A stretch of DNA of 64,000 nucleotides. It comes from an uncultured Verrucomicrobiota bacterium (lineage in GTDB: Bacteria; Verrucomicrobiota; Verrucomicrobiia; Limisphaerales; UBA9464). Location of the stretch: the NCBI GenBank assembly GCA_903922605.1, contig CAIXUG010000056.1, positions 1-64,000 of the forward strand, read 5' to 3'. The position numbers and the translations under genes were made by a program. This document shows positions 25,232 to 34,232 of this stretch, piece after piece (positions within the stretch are counted from its first letter, which is position 1; the number at the start of each line of letters is the position of its first letter). The notes below the pieces were generated by a model, which saw only the letters and a list, made by a program, of their open reading frames with translations, was not told the origin of the DNA and ran no database searches.

Positions 25232-26170
25232 ATGTTTGGTACGCTCTCCAAGTGGGCCTCGTTTGTTAAGGTCAGCCACACGATTTTTGCGCTGCCATTC
25301 GCCCTGGCCTCCATGGTGGTGGCGGCGCGGGAGACCCGGGGCTGGCCAGGCTGGCGGGTGTTCGGGCTGATCTTGCTCGCCATGGTCTGCGCACGTACCT
25401 GCGCAATGGCCTTCAACCGCATCGTGGATCGCCGGTTCGACGCGGCCAACCCGCGTACGGCCAAACGGCACCTCGTCACCGGGGAAATCTCGCTCACGAG
25501 CGCCATCGCCCTTTGCCTGCTCAGCGGGGCGGGGCTGATCGTGGCGGCGGGCCTATTGAATCCGCTGTGCCTGTGGCTCTCGCCGGTGGCGCTGTTCTTC
25601 GTCTGCTTCTATTCGCTGACCAAGCGGTTCACCGACTTCACCCACATCTGGCTGGGCATCGCGCTGGCGATCGCGCCGATTGGCGCGTGGCTGGCGGTCG
25701 TGGGCCGGGTCTCCTTTTTGCCCGCAGTGGAGGGAAGCGGGGGGCTGGAGGCGCTGAAATTTGGCGCGACTGTCCCGCTCGTGCTCGCGCTGGCGGTCGT
25801 GCTCTGGCTGGTTGGCTTCGACATCATTTACGCGACGCAGGACTATGAGTTCGACCGCAGTTTCGGGCTGCATTCGCTGGTGGTCCGCTGGGGGCTGAAG
25901 AATTCGCTCGGAGTGGCCTTCCTCGCGCACATCTTCATGTGGGGGCTGCTGGTGGTGTTTGGCGTGCTGAACGGCTTCCGGTTCGCCTACTGGATCGGGC
26001 TGGTGCTCATCCTCGGCCTGCTGGTGTTCGAGCACGTCATCGCGCGCAAGCGCAGCCTGAGCTGGATCAACCTGGCGTTTTTCAAGCTGAACGCGGTCAT
26101 CAGCATGATTTTCGTGTCAGTCACCACGGTGGAGGTGGTGTTTCCGTGGTTTCGGATGCACTGGTACTGA
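25232..26170 (+). CDS. UbiA-family prenyltransferase, probable MqnP
   Basis: 312 residues from the ATG at 25232; a GTG at 25205 would overlap ubiX. It prenylates an aromatic acid with a polyprenyl diphosphate in the membrane. The two Asp-rich motifs are AFNRIVDRRFDAANPRTAKR (NRxxDxxxD) and GFDIIYATQDYEFDRSFG (YAxxDxxxD). Eight or nine membrane helices are apparent. Placed next to ubiX and in a genome with mqnE, the substrate is likely the naphthoate of menaquinone synthesis rather than 4-hydroxybenzoate; this is inference. Confidence 0.9.
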   Translation: MFGTLSKWASFVKVSHTIFALPFALASMVVAARETRGWPGWRVFGLILLAMVCARTCAMAFNRIVDRRFDAANPRTAKRHLVTGEISLTSAIALCLLSGAGLIVAAGLLNPLCLWLSPVALFFVCFYSLTKRFTDFTHIWLGIALAIAPIGAWLAVVGRVSFLPAVEGSGGLEALKFGATVPLVLALAVVLWLVGFDIIYATQDYEFDRSFGLHSLVVRWGLKNSLGVAFLAHIFMWGLLVVFGVLNGFRFAYWIGLVLILGLLVFEHVIARKRSLSWINLAFFKLNAVISMIFVSVTTVEVVFPWFRMHWY

Positions 26171-26225
26171 GCGGGTCCCCGAGCATTGCTGAGTCCGGCC
26201 AAGGACGTTTCCCTTCTGCCATTCC

Positions 26226-26309
26226 TGCTCTTGCTCATACTCTTGCTCTTGCTTACTTCGACAGTCCGAAGGATCGAAAGGGAAAGGAGCAAGAGCACGA
26301 GCAAGAGCA
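26226..26309. repeat. Hairpin built from hexamer repeats (GAGCAA/GAGCAC type)
   Basis: Arms 26226-26248 (tgctcttgctcatactcttg...) and 26287-26309 (gagcaagagcacgagcaaga...) are inverted copies over 23 bases with two differences. Each arm is a degenerate hexamer repeat. It begins 55 bases after the ubiA stop and lies before the DUF4337 gene. Same design as 7239-7314 and 61638-61703. Confidence 0.8.
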
Positions 26310-26394
26310 CGATGGGACGGTCAACCCGCACTTGCGTTTCTGGGGCCGGCACGGCATTCCCGCATTCCCTTTTATGGAAGATCAGGAAGTTCCG

Positions 26395-26928
26395 ATGGAG
26401 CAGGTTGACGAAGACATCCACCGCCACCGCCATGGCCACGGCCATGGCGAAGGGCGGCCGGACTGGACCTTGGGCGTGGCGCTGACGACCGCGCTGCTGG
26501 CGGTGCTGGCTGCCATTGGTGCCCTGGCCTCGGGTCACTATGCGAACGAAGGCATGCTGGAGCAGATGGAGGCCGCCAACCAGTGGAGTTACTACCAGGC
26601 GAAGAGCTTGAAAGAGAACGTCCTGCGCTCGAAACTCGACCTGCTGGAGGCCTTCGGCAAACCCACGGCGGACAAGGACCGCGAAAAGTTGACGCAGTAC
26701 AAGCAGGAGCAGGAGGAGATCCGGACCGAGGCCGACAAGCTCGTCAAGACCTCCGCCCATCACATGCACCTGCACACCCGCCTGGCCCGGAGCGTCACGC
26801 TGTTCCAGGTGGCCATCGGCGTCTCCGCCATCGCCGTGCTGACCAAGCGACGGCTGTTCTGGTACGCCGGCATCGCTTCCGGCATCGCCGGTCTGGTGCT
26901 GCTCGCCGTGGCTTTTATCGGGGCGTAA
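26395..26928 (+). CDS. DUF4337 domain protein
   Basis: 177 residues. The ATG at 26395 is preferred over the one at 26374 because aggaag sits five bases upstream. The N-terminus is His-rich (HRHRHGHGHGEG), followed by a membrane helix (LTTALLAVLAAIGALASGHY), a helical loop (SYYQAKSLKENVLRSKLDLL ... KYKQEQEEIRTEADKL-like), and two further helices (VTLFQVAIGVSAIAVLTKRR; LFWYAGIASGIAGLVLLAVA). This matches DUF4337, whose function is unknown. The His-rich N-terminus could bind metal. Confidence 0.85.
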   Translation: MEQVDEDIHRHRHGHGHGEGRPDWTLGVALTTALLAVLAAIGALASGHYANEGMLEQMEAANQWSYYQAKSLKENVLRSKLDLLEAFGKPTADKDREKLTQYKQEQEEIRTEADKLVKTSAHHMHLHTRLARSVTLFQVAIGVSAIAVLTKRRLFWYAGIASGIAGLVLLAVAFIGA

Positions 26929-27410
26929 GCAGCCGGCGCAAATGGCTGGGCTGGAAAACCATAGGGGCGGTGCCTTGCGGCACCGCCCCGTTCAGGTTCA
27001 GCTTGGTTGGCCGCCAGCGAAGGTGCCAGCGGGAAATTGGTTTGCGTCTTGGAAATTGGAAAACCCGGCGGCCTGTGGAACAAGCCGCCGGGCCAGGTTC
27101 ATGAGGTCTCACGGCCAGCCTGTTCGCCAGCCGCGTTTGGAGTGGAAGGAAGGAAGGGTGTCCCAGCCGTGATAGCCAGGACGGAGGGTAACACTCTCAT
27201 TCGCATTGCGTTTGTTAGTGCTCTTTCCACGGATTGACGTCCTGCATTAGGGATGCCAACTCGGTATTCTTGTTCATAATTGTGGTTAAGGTGACTAATT
27301 ATCAACAAAGCCGACGGAGCTGCGTGTTTTTGGCCATTTCGATGCGCAATTCGGCACGAACTTCAAATCCCTCTCGCCGTTTCGAAGGCCTCCGTTAGCT
27401 TTGTCCCGAC
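26929..27410. other. Intergenic region with palindromes, no gene seen
   Basis: 482 bases. A perfect hairpin ggggcggtgcc/ggcaccgcccc (26964-26974 and 26979-26989) follows the DUF4337 gene but lacks a T-run. cccggcgg/ccgccggg (near 27064 and 27086) is a second palindrome. Positions 27255-27305 are AT-rich and may hold the promoter for the UreF-like gene, but no convincing -35/-10 pair was found. Short ORFs here do not look coding. Confidence 0.5.
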
Positions 27411-28046
27411 ATGACGAACACGTCTTCCACCGTCCAGATCTCCGAAGTGCTCGGGGATGTGCGGTCCCTTGCCGAACAGGTGGGCCGCGCCGACGAGCGG
27501 GCGGTCGTGCCAGCGACCAGCAGTTGGGCGACGTGCCGGACGGTTCTGGCTTTGCAGGCCACATTGACCGCTCACAGCCGGGAAGTGCTGTCCGCACAAG
27601 AATGGCCCGTGATCGTGCGCGCCTTCGAACTGGCACGGGCCGGCCAGGCCCGTGAACTGATCGCCCTCGACCGCGAATGGGGCACGAGCGCCGCCCAGAG
27701 GAGTTTTTCCGAGGCCAGTTTCCGCGTCGGCCAGCGCCAGTTGAACCGCCTGCGTCCGCTCCGCGACCAGCGCGTGGTGCAGAAGTATCTCGCTGCGATC
27801 GACGCCGGGGAGGCGAACGGATGGCATCCGCTGGTCTATGGGGTGGTGCTGGCCATATTTAACCTGCCGCTCCGGCAGGGCTTGATGAACTTTGCGACGC
27901 AGACGCTCGGGGGCTTCGTGGACGGGGCCATCCAGGAACATGGCCTGCCGGAAGCGGAGTGCATACGGCTGCTGGACGAAGTTTGCGCCGGCCTCCCGGC
28001 CAGCCTGCCGCCTCTGCCGAACGCCGCCCTGTTTGCCGCCGCGTGA
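27411..28046 (+). CDS. UreF-like protein
   Basis: 211 residues, helical. The central ARELIALDREWGTSAAQRSF, SEASFRVGQRQLNRL and C-terminal WHPLVYGVVLAIFNLPLRQG, LMNFATQTLGGFVDGAIQ follow the pattern of UreF, the urease metallochaperone partner, especially the HPL..G.......P...AL......L...V..A segment. No urease or other ure gene is present in the window. The stop overlaps the GTG of the downstream symporter (GTGA), so the two are probably coupled. The UreF assignment is from pattern recognition and is moderate. Confidence 0.65.
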   Translation: MTNTSSTVQISEVLGDVRSLAEQVGRADERAVVPATSSWATCRTVLALQATLTAHSREVLSAQEWPVIVRAFELARAGQARELIALDREWGTSAAQRSFSEASFRVGQRQLNRLRPLRDQRVVQKYLAAIDAGEANGWHPLVYGVVLAIFNLPLRQGLMNFATQTLGGFVDGAIQEHGLPEAECIRLLDEVCAGLPASLPPLPNAALFAAA

Positions 28047-29512
28047 GCCCGCTTCTCATCCTCGGCTGTGTCGCGCTCTACTTTGCGCTGCTGCTCAGCG
28101 TCGCCTGGATCACCGGCCGGCGTGCCGACGCGGCGGGTTACTATCTCGGCAATAAAAACTCGCCGTGGCTGGTGGTCGCATTCGGCCTGATCGGTGATTC
28201 GCTTTCGGGAGTCACCTACATCTCCGTGCCGGGGCAGGTGGGAACCGCGAAGTTCGCCTATCTCCAGGTCGTGCTCGGTTATGTGCTGGGCTACGTGATC
28301 ATCGCCGAGGTCCTGCTGCCGCTCTACTACCGGCTGAACCTCACGAGCATTTACTCCTACCTCGGCCAGCGCTTCGGTCTCGCGGCGCAGCGCACCGGCT
28401 CGGCGTTCTTTCTGCTCTCCCGGCTGCTGGGGGCGGCGGCGCGGCTCTACCTCGCGGCGAATGTGTTTCAGACCTTTGTGTTCGACCGGATGGGCGTGCC
28501 CTTTGCGGTCACGGTCGCGGTCATCATCGGGCTGATCCTGGTTTACACGCTGCGCGGCGGCATCAAGACGCTCGTGTGGACCGACAGCCTGCAAAGCGGC
28601 TTCCTCGTGCTGGGCGTCCTGCTCTCCATCGCCGCCGTCGGGGCCGATCTGCACCTCGGGCTGGGCGGCCTGTGGGCGGCGGTGAAAGCCAGCCCGCTGA
28701 CGCAGACCTTCTTCTTCGATGACTGGCGGGCGCCGGAATACTTCTGGAAGCAGTTCTTCTCTGGCGCGGCCATCGCCGTCGTGATGACCGGGCTCGACCA
28801 GAATGCGATGCAGAAGAACCTGAGCTGCCGTTCCCTGGGAGACGCGAAGAAGAATCTCTACGCCTTCACCGTGGTGATGGTGCTGGTGAACGCCGCCTTT
28901 CTCGCGCTGGGCGCGCTGCTGTTCCACTACGCCGAGGCCAAGGGCATCGCCATTCCGGCACAGACCGACCAGCTCTTCCCATTGCTGGCGCTGCAGCACC
29001 TCGGCGCGTTTGCCGCGCTGGTCTTCGTGATCGGCCTCACCGCCGCGACCTTCAACAGCGCCGACTCGGTGCTCACGACGCTCACGACGAGCTTCTGCAT
29101 CGACTTCCTCGGCTTCGGCACGCGCCGCGACCTCGACGAAACCACGCAGACGAAATGGCGACGGCTCATCCACCTCGGCTTCGCGGTCGTGCTGCTCGGG
29201 GCGATCCTGGCGTTCAAGGCGCGCAACAACGGCGCGGTCATCAAGCTCGTGCTGGATCTCGCGGGCTACACCTACGGGCCGCTGCTCGGCCTGTTTACCC
29301 TGGGCCTGTTCACCAAGGTGCGCGCGGGCGGATGGATGGTGCCGGTGGTGTGCGTCATTTCCCCGTTGCTCTGCTGTGTGCTCAGCCATTACTCGATGGC
29401 TTGGTTTGGCGGCTACCGGTTCGGCTTCGAGCTGCTGCTGCTGAACGGCCTGCTTACGGCGCTTGGTGTAGTTGCATTTGCTCGTCCGGCGATTGCGAAA
29501 GCGACAGCTTAG
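28043..29512 (+). CDS. Sodium:solute symporter (SSS family)
   Basis: 489 residues from the GTG at 28043, overlapping the UreF-like stop. About 13 membrane helices. Family features: ADAAGYYLGNKNSPWLVVAF, GLIGDSLSGVTYISVPGQVG near the N-terminus, YLGQRFGLAAQRTGSAFFLL, VYTLRGGIKTLVWTDSLQSG, AVVMTGLDQNAMQKNLSCRS (the SSS signature region) and AATFNSADSVLTTLTTSF. The substrate (sugar, amino acid, urea or another solute) is not determined. Coupling to a UreF-like gene raises, but does not show, a urea link. Confidence 0.9.
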   Translation: MSPLLILGCVALYFALLLSVAWITGRRADAAGYYLGNKNSPWLVVAFGLIGDSLSGVTYISVPGQVGTAKFAYLQVVLGYVLGYVIIAEVLLPLYYRLNLTSIYSYLGQRFGLAAQRTGSAFFLLSRLLGAAARLYLAANVFQTFVFDRMGVPFAVTVAVIIGLILVYTLRGGIKTLVWTDSLQSGFLVLGVLLSIAAVGADLHLGLGGLWAAVKASPLTQTFFFDDWRAPEYFWKQFFSGAAIAVVMTGLDQNAMQKNLSCRSLGDAKKNLYAFTVVMVLVNAAFLALGALLFHYAEAKGIAIPAQTDQLFPLLALQHLGAFAALVFVIGLTAATFNSADSVLTTLTTSFCIDFLGFGTRRDLDETTQTKWRRLIHLGFAVVLLGAILAFKARNNGAVIKLVLDLAGYTYGPLLGLFTLGLFTKVRAGGWMVPVVCVISPLLCCVLSHYSMAWFGGYRFGFELLLLNGLLTALGVVAFARPAIAKATA

Positions 29513-29563
29513 GCGCTCCCTGACTCATCGGCTTACTGATTCACTGTTTACTGTTTCACCGAC

Positions 29564-31042
29564 TTACTTCGCCATGGCGCCACCGGGTGGCGTGTGGTCG
29601 ATGAGTTTGTCAGCCCAGCGGAGGAAATGCTTCATGTTCGACCGGTCTTCGTGGCCGCCATTGTGCTGGCGCCAGGCGAGCTCACCGTCGAGCAGGTCCG
29701 TCTGCATCGGAGGCATCATCGCGGTGCGATAATCTTCCTTCACGCCGAGATCGTGTGCACCCAACAGACGAAAGACCGGGCCGGCGGCGACCGTGGCCAT
29801 GTAGCTGCCCTGCTGGTCGAGCCAGTTGGCATCGCCCCGAGCCGGAATGCCGTAGCTGATGAACGTGGGCCGGGGCGCACACAGGGCGATCAGCTCATGG
29901 GCATCCACCGGGAGGTCATTGGCATTCATGCTGCCGAAGGTCGCGTCGGAAGCGCCGTATTTGATGAAGTTGCCGGCCATCCAATGATACTCGCCAGAGC
30001 CAGTGAGGCTCTCCACCGCCTCGCCGAAATTGCGGCGGTGCAGCTTGGCGCCACCTTCGCCGGAGGAACCGACCAGCGCGAAGGCGAAGTGCGGCTCAAA
30101 GGCGAGCGTGACCAGCGCTGCCTTGCCGTATCGGGACACGCCCTCGATGCCGACGTGCTTGGCGTCCACCGTGTGCTCGGTTGCCAGGTAGTCGAGCCCG
30201 CGCGCTGCGCCCCAGGCCCACGCGCGGAGCGAACCCCAATCGTCGGGCTTGCGCGGCTGGCCGTGGTTGACGAGGCCGATGATGCCCTTGGTCAGGCCGG
30301 CCCCATTGTCCGCCTGCACGCTGCCGGGATTGATGATGGCGTAGCCCCAGCCATCGGGGATGAGCTGCTCAGTCGAGGGCGGATCGGCATAAGGCCCGCC
30401 GAATTCCGGCATTTTGTTGGTTGAGACGTAACCTGCCGGCTTCGGCATTCCGTCCCCGCCGAAGAAGCCACCGAACATCATCAGCACGGGCACGCGCCCC
30501 TTGGCATTCGCCGGGGTGACGAGCGTCATGGCGATGTCCACCTTGATGGATGGGCACGCCGAGTTGTCCACGTGGCCCACCAGCTTCTTGGCGAAGACGG
30601 GCATGGTGCCGACGACGCCATCCGTCATCTGCGTGACCACGGTCCAGGTCACCTTGGGTACGTGCAGGGGCACGCGTCCGATCACCTCACGTTCGAAATC
30701 CTCGACGATCTCCGGGCGTCGCTGCTTCCACCACATCGTGGCGGAGGTGACCTTCTGACCATTCTTCAGCGTGAGCACGTCGGGCAGGTTCGGGTACGGA
30801 TTGGCTTTTGCCGGGTCGTAATTTGCCTCGTTCGTCGCACCCGGTTTGCCGCTCGGGCCCGGACGGAGCGCCCGGATGCCGAGCTGCTCCATCATGTTCT
30901 TGTGATCCTGCTGGGCGGTCCAATTCATTGGCTCCGCTGCGGGAGCGGTCTCGCCACGAAGAACGCCCGAGGTGAGCAGCAGAGTGGTGCCGAGGGTGAG
31001 CAGACTGGAGACAAGGTTCCGCCGACAATGGGTGCTTGGCAT
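29564..31042 (-). CDS. Secreted CE15-like (glucuronoyl esterase family) hydrolase
   Basis: 492 residues from the ATG at 31042, with a signal peptide (MPSTHCRRNLVSSLLTLGTT LLLTSG). The alpha/beta-hydrolase carries the CE15 nucleophile motif VGIEGVSRYGKAALVTLAFE (catalytic Ser in GVSRYGK), preceded by WGSLRAWAWGAARGLDYLAT and the GGFFGGDG oxyanion region. Late His candidates are in QHNGGHEDRSN. CE15 enzymes cleave the ester between lignin alcohols and glucuronic acid of xylan. The family call is firm; the exact substrate is not. Confidence 0.85.
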   Translation of the reverse strand: MPSTHCRRNLVSSLLTLGTTLLLTSGVLRGETAPAAEPMNWTAQQDHKNMMEQLGIRALRPGPSGKPGATNEANYDPAKANPYPNLPDVLTLKNGQKVTSATMWWKQRRPEIVEDFEREVIGRVPLHVPKVTWTVVTQMTDGVVGTMPVFAKKLVGHVDNSACPSIKVDIAMTLVTPANAKGRVPVLMMFGGFFGGDGMPKPAGYVSTNKMPEFGGPYADPPSTEQLIPDGWGYAIINPGSVQADNGAGLTKGIIGLVNHGQPRKPDDWGSLRAWAWGAARGLDYLATEHTVDAKHVGIEGVSRYGKAALVTLAFEPHFAFALVGSSGEGGAKLHRRNFGEAVESLTGSGEYHWMAGNFIKYGASDATFGSMNANDLPVDAHELIALCAPRPTFISYGIPARGDANWLDQQGSYMATVAAGPVFRLLGAHDLGVKEDYRTAMMPPMQTDLLDGELAWRQHNGGHEDRSNMKHFLRWADKLIDHTPPGGAMAK

Positions 31043-31219
31043 AGGCTTAGAGCTGGGCACGCGAAAGGCCAATGGCGTGACGCGTCCCGCAGCAATGGAG
31101 TGAATGACGCGACCTTGGCGGAACAGCCGCACGCCGTCCAGCGTCAGTCCGCGACCGGAGCCTCGGTCGATCCGGTAAATTGACTGGCGCGACGGCATGA
31201 TCCGCAGTGAGGTAAACCC

Positions 31220-32065
31220 ATGTCCCGTTTCTCCCGCGATTGCTCCCGGATCGTCGCCGGCGGCTTCCTAGCCAACGCCTGGCTGGCTTCGGCCCTGGTG
31301 GCGGCGGAAGTCAGCCCGATGGCGATCCAACCGGTGCCGCGCACGGATGCCAATTCACAGGCCGCGCACGTGCAATTGCTGGAAAAGGCACGCAAGGGCG
31401 GCATCGATGTCTATTTCGAGGGCGATTCCATCACGCGCCGCTGGGGAACGAGCGATACGCAGTACCGCGACTTCCTGGCCAACTGGACGCAGAATTTCTA
31501 TGGCTGGAATGCGGCGGACTTCGGCTGGGGCGGTGACACGGTCCAGAACATCCTCTGGCGGCTGCAGAATGGCGAGTTGGACGGGGTTAACCCCAAGGTG
31601 ATCGTCCTGCTGGCCGGCACCAACAATCTGGGCGGCAAGCCTGCGCCGGATGGATCGGCGGCCAAGGTGGAGGAAGTGGTGGGAGGCATCCGCGCGATCT
31701 TGGATGTGATGCGTCAGAAGGCCCCGCAGGCCGCGATCATCCTCCTGGGCATTACCCCGCGGAACGGGGAGGGCATGGCCCCAATCATTCGCCAGATTAA
31801 CGTTCGCCTGGCTGGACTGGCCGATGGCAAAATCATCCGTTACCTCGACCTGAACGACCGCCTGGCGAGCCCTGAAGGAAGTCCGATCGAGGGTGTGACG
31901 GTGGACGGCCTGCACCTCTCGCTGAAAGGCTACCAAATCTGGGCCGACGCGCTGAAACCGGTACTCACGGAACTTCTCGGCCCGCCGGCGAAGACCGACC
32001 ACGCGCCACCGCCCACCGGCGACCCGAAAGCGGTGAAACCGGCCGCCAGCACGGTGGGCAAATGA
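31220..32065 (+). CDS. Secreted SGNH/GDSL esterase
   Basis: 281 residues. A signal-peptide-like N-terminus (IVAGGFLANAWLASALVAAE) is followed by the SGNH blocks: I, VYFEGDSITRRWG (Ser nucleophile in GDS); II, FGWGGDTVQNILWRL (Gly); III, VLLAGTNNLGG (Asn); V, VDGLHLSLKGYQIW (Asp/His). This resembles PAF-acetylhydrolase-like and carbohydrate esterase GDSL proteins. The C-terminus is Pro/Lys-rich. It is divergent from the CE15 gene, whose start is 178 bases away, so the two may share a control region. Confidence 0.88.
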   Translation: MSRFSRDCSRIVAGGFLANAWLASALVAAEVSPMAIQPVPRTDANSQAAHVQLLEKARKGGIDVYFEGDSITRRWGTSDTQYRDFLANWTQNFYGWNAADFGWGGDTVQNILWRLQNGELDGVNPKVIVLLAGTNNLGGKPAPDGSAAKVEEVVGGIRAILDVMRQKAPQAAIILLGITPRNGEGMAPIIRQINVRLAGLADGKIIRYLDLNDRLASPEGSPIEGVTVDGLHLSLKGYQIWADALKPVLTELLGPPAKTDHAPPPTGDPKAVKPAASTVGK

Positions 32066-32207
32066 AACGATTCCTCCGTTGTTCGATGCAAACCGACTTC
32101 GGTCCTTCAGTCCGGAAAACCATTTCATTTATTTCGGTTGGACACAGCAGAAGGTTGGGCGTGAAGTTTCGTTGGCAGTGCCAAGCCCAATTCACCCTCT
32201 CGAATCT

Positions 32208-32963
32208 ATGAAACGCGTATCGAATCATTTCGGACTTTTTGCCGGCCTTGGCGCGGCAATTCTGTTCACGGCGGGTTGCCAAAGTTCGGGGCCTGCATCT
32301 TCGATGCCGGCGCAGGCTTCCGTTGCCGGCGCAACCGCCTCACCCTCCACGAAGGAATCGCAGGCGGCCATGACGCCGTCGCAGGCGCTGGCGGAATTGC
32401 GGGCGGGCAACGCGCGTTTCGTCTCGTCCCAGCCGCGAGTCCGCCAGCCGGCAGCGGATGTAAAAGCGACCGCCCCCGGCCAATATCCTTTTGCCGTGGT
32501 CCTGAGCTGCCTGGATTCCCGCCAGCCCATCGAACTGGTTTTGGATCAGGGTATCGGTGACATTTTCAGCGCCCGCGTCGCCGGCAACGTGCTGAACGAC
32601 GACATTCTCGGAAGCATGGAGTTCGCCTGCAAAGTCTCGGGCGCAAAACTGATCGCGGTGATCGGCCACTCCAACTGCGGTGCGATCAAAGGCGCGGCGG
32701 ACCATGTCGAGTTGGGCAATCTCACCGGCTTGCTCGCCCGGGTTAAGCCCGCCATTGACCAGGTTCCTGATGATGGTCAGCCGCGGAACGCGAAAAACTA
32801 CGCGTTTGTCGCCAAAGTGGCCGAAGCAAATGTCCGGCTGGCCCTGCAACAGATTCGCGAACGCAGCCCGATTTTGCGGGAGATGCTCGATCAGGGGAAA
32901 ATCGGGCTGGTCGGTGGCATGTATGACCTTTCTACCGGCGAGATTCATTTCTACGACAAATAG
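32208..32963 (+). CDS. Beta-carbonic anhydrase, predicted lipoprotein
   Basis: 251 residues from the ATG at 32208. The N-terminus GLGAAILFTAGCQSS has a lipobox-like TAGC, so the protein is probably an exported lipoprotein, unusual for a class that is mostly cytoplasmic. Zinc ligands and the catalytic dyad are visible: VVLSCLDSRQPIEL (CxDxR) and AVIGHSNCGAIKGA (HxxC). FSARVAGNVLNDDILGSMEF and a C-terminal GLVGGMYDLSTGEIHFYD complete the fold. It interconverts CO2 and bicarbonate, here likely in the periplasm. Confidence 0.92.
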   Translation: MKRVSNHFGLFAGLGAAILFTAGCQSSGPASSMPAQASVAGATASPSTKESQAAMTPSQALAELRAGNARFVSSQPRVRQPAADVKATAPGQYPFAVVLSCLDSRQPIELVLDQGIGDIFSARVAGNVLNDDILGSMEFACKVSGAKLIAVIGHSNCGAIKGAADHVELGNLTGLLARVKPAIDQVPDDGQPRNAKNYAFVAKVAEANVRLALQQIRERSPILREMLDQGKIGLVGGMYDLSTGEIHFYDK

Positions 32964-33050
32964 GTCCGGTGAAATGGGCAGGTGATCCTTCGCCGCTTCT
33001 GGCCCGCGCCATTTCTGTGCAGGAGCCGGTTTTGGCGTTAGTTTCCTCCC

Positions 33051-34232
33051 GTGCAGTTCATCGTGAGACATAGCGGGCTCGCCGATCTGGCCGCCAAGGT
33101 CGAAGCGGGCGAACGCCTGACCGAGGCCGATGCGGAGCGTCTGTTTGCCACCAAGGACCTCAACGCCCTCGGGGCATTGGCGGATTTGGCCAATCAGCGC
33201 CGCAACGGCAAGCGCGCCAGCTACATCGTCAACCGCTACATCAATTACTCGAACTACTGCATCCTCAGCTGCCAGTTCTGCGCCTTCTCCAAGAAGAAGC
33301 GCGATGCGGACGGTTTTCAGCTCACCGCCGAGCAGATGGTCGCCAAGGCGCGCGAGGCGCTTGCGCTCGGCATCACCGAGCTGCACATTGTTGGCGGGCT
33401 GCACCCGTCGCTGCCGTTCGACTACTACACCGGCTTCCTGCGCGAGCTGAAAGCGTTGGATTCGCGGTTGCAACTGAAGTGCTTCACCGCCATCGAGATT
33501 CTTCATCTCGCGTGGCTCGCCAAGAAGTCGGTGCGCGACACGCTGCTGGAGCTGAAGGCGGCCGGCCTGGAATCACTCACCGGTGGTGGCGCGGAAATCT
33601 TCCGCAAGGAGGTCCGCAGCGCCATCGCCAAGGGCAAGGAGAGCGCCGCCGAATATCTCGACGTCCACCGCACCTGGCACCAGCTCGGCGGACGCAGTAC
33701 CTGCACGATGCTTTTCGGACACGTCGAGAGCCTGGCCGACCGCGTGGACCATCTGCGGCAGCTCCGTGCGCTGCAGGATGAGACCCACGGTTTCACCGGC
33801 TTCATTCCGCTGCCCTACCAGCCGGACAACAACGGCATTCCCGTGGAGCATCCACCGACCGGCTTCGACCTGCTCCGTACCGTCGCGGTCGCGCGGCTCT
33901 ACCTCGACAACTTCCCGCACATCACCGCCTACTGGGTCGGCATGGGGATGAAGATGGCGCAGGTCGCCCTCAGCTACGGCGCGGACGACATTCACGGCAC
34001 CATCGTCGAGGAACACATTTTCCACATGGCCGGCGCAAAATCGCCACAGCTCCAGACGGAAAAGGAGTTGGTGAAGGCGATCCGCGAGGCCGGCCGCACG
34101 CCGGTCCAGCGGAATACGTTCTACGAGCCGATCAAGGTGTGGGAGGAGACGCAGGCGGCGGCGGTGGCAAAGGCCGAAGTGGGTGGGGATGCGAACGAGG
34201 CGCGCACGCTTGAGACAAACTTGGCGATATGA
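33051..34232 (+). CDS. mqnE: Aminofutalosine synthase
   Basis: 393 residues from a GTG at 33051. MqnE is a radical-SAM enzyme that adds SAM-derived adenosyl radical to 3-(1-carboxyvinyloxy)benzoate, giving aminofutalosine in menaquinone synthesis. The cluster motif is YCILSCQFCAFSKKK (CxxxCxxC), preceded by SYIVNRYINYSN. ELHIVGGLHPSLPFDYYTGF, ESLTGGGAEIF and MLFGHVESLADRVDHLRQLR fit MqnE rather than MqnC. Its stop codon overlaps the start of the calpain-like gene (ATGA). mqnA, C and D are not in the window. Confidence 0.93.
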   Translation: MQFIVRHSGLADLAAKVEAGERLTEADAERLFATKDLNALGALADLANQRRNGKRASYIVNRYINYSNYCILSCQFCAFSKKKRDADGFQLTAEQMVAKAREALALGITELHIVGGLHPSLPFDYYTGFLRELKALDSRLQLKCFTAIEILHLAWLAKKSVRDTLLELKAAGLESLTGGGAEIFRKEVRSAIAKGKESAAEYLDVHRTWHQLGGRSTCTMLFGHVESLADRVDHLRQLRALQDETHGFTGFIPLPYQPDNNGIPVEHPPTGFDLLRTVAVARLYLDNFPHITAYWVGMGMKMAQVALSYGADDIHGTIVEEHIFHMAGAKSPQLQTEKELVKAIREAGRTPVQRNTFYEPIKVWEETQAAAVAKAEVGGDANEARTLETNLAI

